DNA from: Humulus lupulus
Lineage: Eukaryota > Streptophyta > Magnoliopsida > Rosales > Cannabaceae
Assembly (NCBI RefSeq): GCF_963169125.1
Contig: NC_084794.1
Coordinates: forward strand, 71,074,665 to 71,138,664
Direction: 5' to 3'
Length of the DNA: 64,000 nucleotides
How positions within the stretch are numbered: the stretch's first letter is position 1; each line of letters starts with the position of its first letter. This document shows, one piece after another, positions 58,641 through 64,000 of this stretch. The position numbers and the translations under genes are program-made. The notes under the pieces were generated by a model, which made no database searches, was not told where the DNA came from, and worked only from the letters and a program-made list of their open reading frames with translations.

Positions 58641-59890
58641 TCCAACCGGGAGACAGGGTGCTATTATTTAATTCTCGATTGAAGCTTTTTTCGGGAAAAT
58701 GAAAGTCGAGATGGTCAGGACCATACACTGATGTTGTCTCATTGCCTTATGGAGTGGTGAAAATTCATAGCCAGAAGACGAGACACTTTTAGGTGAATGG
58801 TCAGAGATTGAAGCACTATTTAGACAGCCAGGTGGAAAAATGCAAGTCTGTGATGGTCTTGGAACCCCTTTGAATTGGGTGTTCACTGTCCGGCTAAATG
58901 ACTTTAAAGACAGCACTCATAGGAGGCATACCTATGTTTATGTTTATTTTTAATTTTATGTTATTTGTTTTTGTTTTTTATTGGAACAATGTTTTTAGAT
59001 ATTTTGTTTTAGTTGTTTTTAGTTTTAATCTAGAAAATTTGTGATGTAACTCGTAAACCGTGAAAAATGTGAAAAAATTGAAGTTTAGGTGATTGTAGCG
59101 CTACATCGCCACATTCCAAGCACTACAAGCAGAGGCTGTGGTCATTTTTTTTTCGAAGAGATAGTGCTACAGCGCTGTAAACAAGCACTATGGTGCTCCC
59201 AGATGTTGAAATTCCCAGAATAAGAGCTCTACAGCGCTATGCATATGGCGCTACGACGCTAGTTCCAAAATCAATTGGGTTTTCAGTACCTGCAAGCACT
59301 ACAACGCCCTTTGCCTTCAGAAAATTAAAAATTGAGGGTTTCGAAATTTTTTTTCCCCAAACCACATTTTTTCATTTCCACCTTCAGTTTTCCCTCATTC
59401 TCTCTACTCAAACCACCTCCTACCACCCAATAACCTCCATTAAAGCCTCCTCCAAGGTATTTTAACAACATTTTTCTTCATCTTTTCTCTATTCTACATC
59501 CCATTACCCATCACTCCACTCTTTTACACCCAAACAAGCTCTAAATCAAAGTTTTAACCCTAAAACTTAGAAATTGCAAATTTCTTGAAGAAAGTTTGAA
59601 TTTTCAAGGGGCTTTGGTCAATCAAGCATGTGGAAGGCAATCTCAAGGGCTAGTAAGTGTTTTCACTCCTTTTTGTCTCAAGATTATATCAACATTAGGG
59701 GTGGTAGGGATTTTGCTTGTCTTTGGGTAGAAATTGGTTTTTGTTGCTGTGCTACATTGTGTTTGGGTATATTGTGATGTGATATTGGAATTATAGGGTG
59801 ATTTAGAAGAAGGAAAGTATATAAATTAAGAGGAGGTGCTGCAGATTTTTTTTTTTTTTGGGATTTTGTGGTGTTGAGTGAATAGGTATT
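58641..59890. other. Athila spacer between pol and the extra ORF
   Basis: The first 250 bp hold the broken integrase C terminus (GDRVLLFNSRLKLF). The rest is T-rich leader-like sequence with repeated GCGCTA/AGCGCT words at 59095-59260. The 59190-59465 frame has no recognisable domain. Confidence 0.55.
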
Positions 59891-61150
59891 ATGGCTCTTA
59901 AGAGCAAGGATGGGAAGTCTAAGGATAAAGGCAAAGGCAAGGCTTCAGCATCTCAACAAATAGAGGAAATACCAGAGTTGGAGTATGATGAAACCAGATT
60001 TATTAATTGTTTGGCTCAAGAACGGTATGAGAAGTTGGGACAAAGGAATGTGATTCCAGAACGTGAGGTGGAATTTCAGAATGAGCCATTTGAGCATCCA
60101 ATTTTTGAGTTGGCTAGAGTCAATTTAGCGGCTAAAAAGTGGGATAGATTTATTACTAACCTGGACCAAGCCAATGTATCCTTGGTCTATGAATTTTATG
60201 CAAACCTGAAGGCTAAGAATAATGATAAGATTTTTGTTAGAGGCAAGAGGGTGTCATTCACTGTTGAAGCTATTAATGGGTTGCTTAGTGTGCCACAAAT
60301 TCGTGGGTAAGATGAGGAATATTCCAATTTTTTGAACGGAAACATAGATTATATTACAGTGGCAGAAAAATTATGTTTTGAGGGCGCTCCTTGGAATTTA
60401 TCTAGTTCCTTGCCTAAGAGTATTTCTTCCTGTTAGTTGAACGCAAAGGCCAGGTTCTGGGCTTTCTTTGTGTGTGCCAGGTTTATGCCAATGAGTCATG
60501 TGTCTGACATGACCAAGGATATAGTGCTTTTGATGTATGCCCTTATGACTGGTATGTTTGTGAACACTGGGCAAAGGGTTCTGGAAAATATTCATTGTAT
60601 AGAAAAGGGCCATACCACTGGGGGATTGGGCCATGGGTCGGTGATCACCATGTTGTGTTATAAATATGGAGTGCCAGAATATGTAACAGATATTTATCAA
60701 TCCCTGCAACAGCCTTTATCTGTGGCTTTAATTAAAGATTATCCAAAGCCTGTTCTTTATGTACCGCATGCAAGAAAGAAAGGAAAACGATGTGTTGAAG
60801 CTGAGATGGATGAGACTGAAGAATCGTCATTGATGGGGGGTCTCCTTGACCCTCCCATACAGTACGTTCATGATAGGTTGGACTATCTAGTCCAACAAAA
60901 TCAATACATGGTTCAGCAGCATCAGATGATGCATCAGTATATGGGGCAGCAATATGAGTACGAGGTGGACCATCTTAATCACTTAAGCACTTTGGTGCAT
61001 CAATGGTCATTGAATGATACCAACTAGACTTATTTTGCTCCACCACCGCAGTATCCAACATATCATTCGCAGTATCCACCACCCCCGCCTCCATCATTTG
61101 TTGGGTTTCCGCTGCAGCAGCCACCGCCGTCTCAACCGTTTGAGGGATCT
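59891..61150 (+). pseudogene. Athila extra ORF (plant transposon protein, envelope position)
   Basis: ATG 59891 opens 139 aa: a Lys-rich start (MALKSKDGKSKDKGKGK), then the fold seen in Athila extra ORFs (FINCLAQERYEKLGQRNVIP, VYEFYANLKAKN.., KRVSFTVEAINGLLSVPQ). After stops near 60308 and 60434 it continues at 60437-61027 with ALMTGMFVNTGQRVLENIHC, CYKYGVPEYVTDIYQSLQQ and a Gln/His-rich tail. It sits where some Athila elements carry an envelope-like ORF, but no signal peptide or membrane segment is visible, so no envelope role is claimed. Confidence 0.7.
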
Positions 61151-61250
61151 TCGTCCTAGCCTCCACAACCGCCATACTGATGTGGCTACTCAGGTAAGTC
61201 TCTTTTCTCATTCTTTATCCACTTTAACATTGGGGACAATGTTAGGTTTT

Positions 61251-61263
61251 AAGTTTGGGGGAG
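61251..61263 (+). other. Polypurine tract of the Athila element
   Basis: AAGTTTGGGGGAG directly precedes TGTTTAG, the first 7 bp of the lost 3' LTR, which is itself cut by the copia insertion. Confidence 0.75.
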
Positions 61264-61270
61264 TGTTTAG

Positions 61271-62398
61271 TGTTATATTATTTTATAATATAATGTAATA
61301 TTATATTATATTATAATATAATGTTTAGAATAAATAAATGTGACAAAGTGTGTCACATATTGTAACATATAATAGAGAGTTACAATATTTAGATATATGA
61401 GATATATCCAAATAATGTAACATATTTGGTGTTACAAATTTGTAACTTCCAAATATTACCCTTTATTGTGTAAAATTGTTGTTACACAATATTGAGATGA
61501 ATTTCATAAAGCCATATGTGATATGGCTGTTAGAGATATGATTTTAACCCCAATAATGTGTTTTGGAAGTTACAAAATCATTTGGGAGGGTTTGGAACCG
61601 TTTGGAAAAACAACACATTCTTAAGTGTTGAAATTGGTCGGTGGCCGCGGCCTGTGGGACAGAGACCAGTGGCCGCGGCCACAGGCCAAAAATTGACCAA
61701 TTATTCAGTTTTTTCAATCTTTGTTGAATGGCTCAAAAATCCCAAATAACTCCCAAATCTCCTTTTTAATTCCATATTAATCCAATTAAACATTGGTAAC
61801 AGCCATGGGGTTTGGTGGAATTTGAAATTCAAAGGGTGTCTCTAAACTCTATAAATAGGAGCCTATAGCTCACTTGTAAGACACAACATTTCTATCCATT
61901 AGAGCACTTGGCTAGAAACACCTTGAGGCTTGATAATTCCAGAAAGCTTTTCCAATATCTGAGAGAGATCCCTTAGTGCTTGAGTTAGGGGGAAATAAGC
62001 TTTTGGACAAAGGTTTTAAACCTTGTTCAAGTTGGTGATCCCCAACCCTCTTCACTTAGGTTGTGTAAGTGAGAGTTTCTTGTATTTCTGTTCTTCTTTC
62101 TATTGTATTGTTTTCTTCTTATTCTCTTGTTCTTTTTACTTGTATTTCTTGTTCAAGAGTTGTAATCTTTTCTTTTCTTTTGTTTCAAACACTTTACTTT
62201 ATTTGTAACCTTTTGCTTAGAGTTGTATTTTACTATTCTCTTATTCTTCATCATCTTCTTCATTTCCTTTGTTTATTTGTAATTTTCAGTTATAGAGTTG
62301 TAACTCCTTTTAATCAATCATTATTTATTTGTAATATATTGCATAGAGTTGGAATATTATTATCAATTTCCATTGAGGCAAAACAATTTTTCCTAACA
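61271..62398 (+). repeat. 5' LTR of the window-edge copia element
   Basis: 1128 bp, TGTTATATTATTTTATAATA to TTTTTCCTAACA. The TATA-like CTATAAATAGGA is near 61850-61861. GC palindromes are at 61641-61652 and 61669-61682 (GTGGCCGCGGCCAC). The LTR is followed by TTCAAAAGCTTATCCC, not by the usual TGG-type primer site. Confidence 0.9.
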
Positions 62399-62425
62399 TT
62401 CAAAAGCTTATCCCTTTTTGTTTCA

Positions 62426-64000
62426 ATGGAAGGGGAGACAATCAAGATCATGAACCAAGACCTAGTGAGATTGGATAGGTTTGATGGATCCAATTTTACT
62501 AGGTGACAAGACAAGGTGAGGTTTCTTTTAACTACTCTTAAAATCGCCTACATCCTTGAGTCATCTTTGGCACCTCTAGCCGAGCCATCCGACAAAGACA
62601 CTCCCGAGGAGGTGGAGAAGAGAAGGAAGAGGGAGGAGGAATTTGTAGGGGTCTATCCTCAACGCCCTATCCGATAGGCTCTATGACCTCTACACCGAGA
62701 CCAAATCGGCCAAGGAGATATGGGATGCACTTGAGAAAAAGTTTAAGGCGGAAGAGGAAGGTACCAAAAAGTTTTTGATATCTCAATACTTCGATTTCAA
62801 TTTTTTTGGTGATAAACCTATTCTTCCTCAAATTCATGAATTGCAAATTATTGTTAATAAATTGAAAGTGTTAAAGATTGAGCTTCCCGAGGCCTTTCAA
62901 GTTGGTGCTATAGTGGCTAAATTACCACCAACTTGGAAGAGCTATAGGAAAAGAATCCTTCATAAAAATGAGGATTATTCTTTGGAGGAGATCCAAAAGC
63001 ATATTCGAATCGAAGAGGAATCGATATGTAGAGATAAACTTGTGGAGGGGTCTAATGGAGAGACTTCCAAAGCAAATGCGGTGTCACAACCAAAACATCC
63101 CAAAAACAAAGGGAAAAACGGTAATGAGAAACCTTTGGGTCCAAAAATCAACCCAAACAAGTTTAAGGGCAAGAAAGGTCCTTGCTTTGTGTGTGGGAAA
63201 AAAGGTCACTATGCTAGAGAGTGTAGGCATAGAAAAGATCAACAAGGACCTAAGGTGAATGCAACTCAAGAGGAAAACATAGTTGCTACCCTTAGTGAGG
63301 TGAATGCAGTCCAAGGCAAGGTGAAAGGGTGGTGGTATGATACATGTGCCACCGTCCATGTCACCTATGACAAATCATTGTTCAAGACCTTTGAAGAGTC
63401 AAAGGGCAACCATGAGATACAAATGGGCAATGAGGGAAAATCCAAGGTACTTGGCAAATGTACTATTGATGTCTACTTCACCTCCGGCAAGAAAGTTACA
63501 TTAGTGAATGTACTTTATGTTCCTGAAATGAGTAGAAACTTGGTAAGTGGTGATTTGCTTGGCAAGCCTGGCATTAAAGCCGTTTTTGAGTCTGGTAAAC
63601 TTATACTTACCAAATCAAATGTATTTTTGGGAAAGGGGTACTCTTGTGAGGGTATGGTTAAATTGTGCACCAATGATGTAACTTTCAATGTTATCAATAA
63701 AAATGCTAATTCCGCCTATATTGTTGAGTATGATTCTTTATTTTTGTGGCATCTTAGACTATCGCATATATGTTTTTCTACCATGAAAAGAGTAGTAAAA
63801 TGTGGTATGATTGCATGCAATATTAAAAACTATGGTAAATGTGAAACATGTGTTAAGGCAAAAATGATTAATAAACCATTTCCTAGTGTAGAAAGATCAT
63901 CTAATTTACTAGATTTAATCCATAGTGATCTTTGTGAATTAAATGGTGTTTTAACTAGAGGTGGTAAAAGGTATTTTCTTACTTTTATAGATGATTTTAG
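62426..64000 (+). pseudogene. copia gag-pol, damaged gag, pol open to the window edge
   Basis: ATG 62426 gives MEGETIKIMNQDLVRLDRF and then TGA at 62504-62506 (codon 27). A small deletion near 62640 shifts the frame. From about 62700 a single frame stays open to 64000 with no stop. Its parts are the gag end, a CCHC knuckle CFVCGKKGHYAREC (63184-63225), protease WWYDTCATVHVTYD (about 63331-63370), a GAG-pre-integrase segment (LWHLRLSHICFSTMKR, then CETCVKAK) and the integrase core start (LDLIHSDLCEL, FLTFIDDF) at the edge. It is called pseudogene because of the gag lesions; RT and RNase H lie outside the window. Confidence 0.85.

Larger units (their letters stand above)
52299..61270 (+). mobile_element. 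Degenerate Athila-type Ty3/gypsy element
   Basis: Leader and PBS (52331), gag (52553 on), protease (54250-55200), RT (55200-55962), RNase H and integrase (57011-58640), a 1.2 kb spacer, an extra ORF region (59891-61150), a polypurine tract (61251-61263), and the first 7 bp of the 3' LTR before a copia element takes over at 61271. Its 5' LTR is missing. Frameshifts and stops are spread along it. The solo LTR at 55963-57010 splits it between RT and RNase H. Confidence 0.88.
61271..64000 (+). mobile_element. Ty1/copia element, continues past the window end
   Basis: The 5' LTR is 61271-62398, followed by gag, protease and integrase start. It is the same family as the pol-less element at 9118 and the solo LTR at 7340. 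The 5-bp sequence before it is TTTAG; the other flank is outside. It is the best-preserved member here because pol is still open. Confidence 0.92.

Noticed and set aside
59891..61027. Envelope glycoprotein in the Athila element
   Set aside because: No signal peptide, membrane segment or Cys pattern is visible; only the position matches.

Overview
The window is nuclear DNA of a flowering plant, almost certainly a eudicot. The genes have GT-AG introns, one protein has a mitochondrial presequence, and about three quarters of the window is plant-type retrotransposon. The species cannot be read from the sequence; a Rosales genome (Cannabaceae-like) is only a guess.

Region 1 (1-20.2 kb) is a nest of retroelements. 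An old Ty3/gypsy element of the Tat lineage (gag, protease, RT, two RNase H modules, integrase and an antisense ORF) is split by a solo LTR (5582-8913, TSD GAGTT) and by a pol-less Ty1/copia element (9118-13736, TSD ATTCT/ATTCC). The solo LTR itself carries a solo LTR of the same copia family (7340-8487, TSD TGATA). The window opens inside another LTR of the first solo-LTR family, which ends at 985. Removing the insertions rejoins the gypsy reading frame at each point.

Region 2 (20.2-24.9 kb) is AT-rich spacer with a hAT-type non-autonomous element (20212-21025, 8-bp TSD), an LTR-like fragment and short tandem repeats.

Region 3 (24.9-40.4 kb) is the gene island. It holds (i) a mitochondrial SUV3-type RNA helicase (+, 2 coding exons, 823 aa predicted); (ii) a large minus-strand gene rebuilt here from eleven exons, encoding ankyrin repeats, a CCCH zinc finger, an RRM, an OST-HTH/LOTUS domain and a C-terminal RING (about 981 aa from the first safe Met); and (iii) a ten-exon SET/NAP1-related histone chaperone (NRP type, minus strand, 252 aa). 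The first two genes are tail-to-tail. Helicase and LOTUS/RRM protein point to RNA metabolism and NRP to chromatin, but nothing in the sequence shows that the three act together.

Region 4 (41.0-45.7 kb) is an essentially full-length but broken LINE on the minus strand with a 16-bp target-site duplication, about 0.8 kb upstream of NRP.

Region 5 (45.7-49.5 kb) is AT-rich spacer with a second hAT-related copy, a foldback of about 490 bp and a Cassandra-type LTR carrying a 5S-rRNA-like segment.

Region 6 (49.7-64 kb) holds a large LTR of the same family as 5582-8913, then a degenerate Athila-type gypsy element (PBS matching tRNA-Asp, gag, protease, RT, RNase H, integrase, extra ORF, polypurine tract). 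The Athila is interrupted by a solo LTR (55963-57010) that carries a tandem array of hairpins, and its 3' LTR is hit after 7 bp by another copia element (61271 to beyond the window end) whose pol frame is still open.
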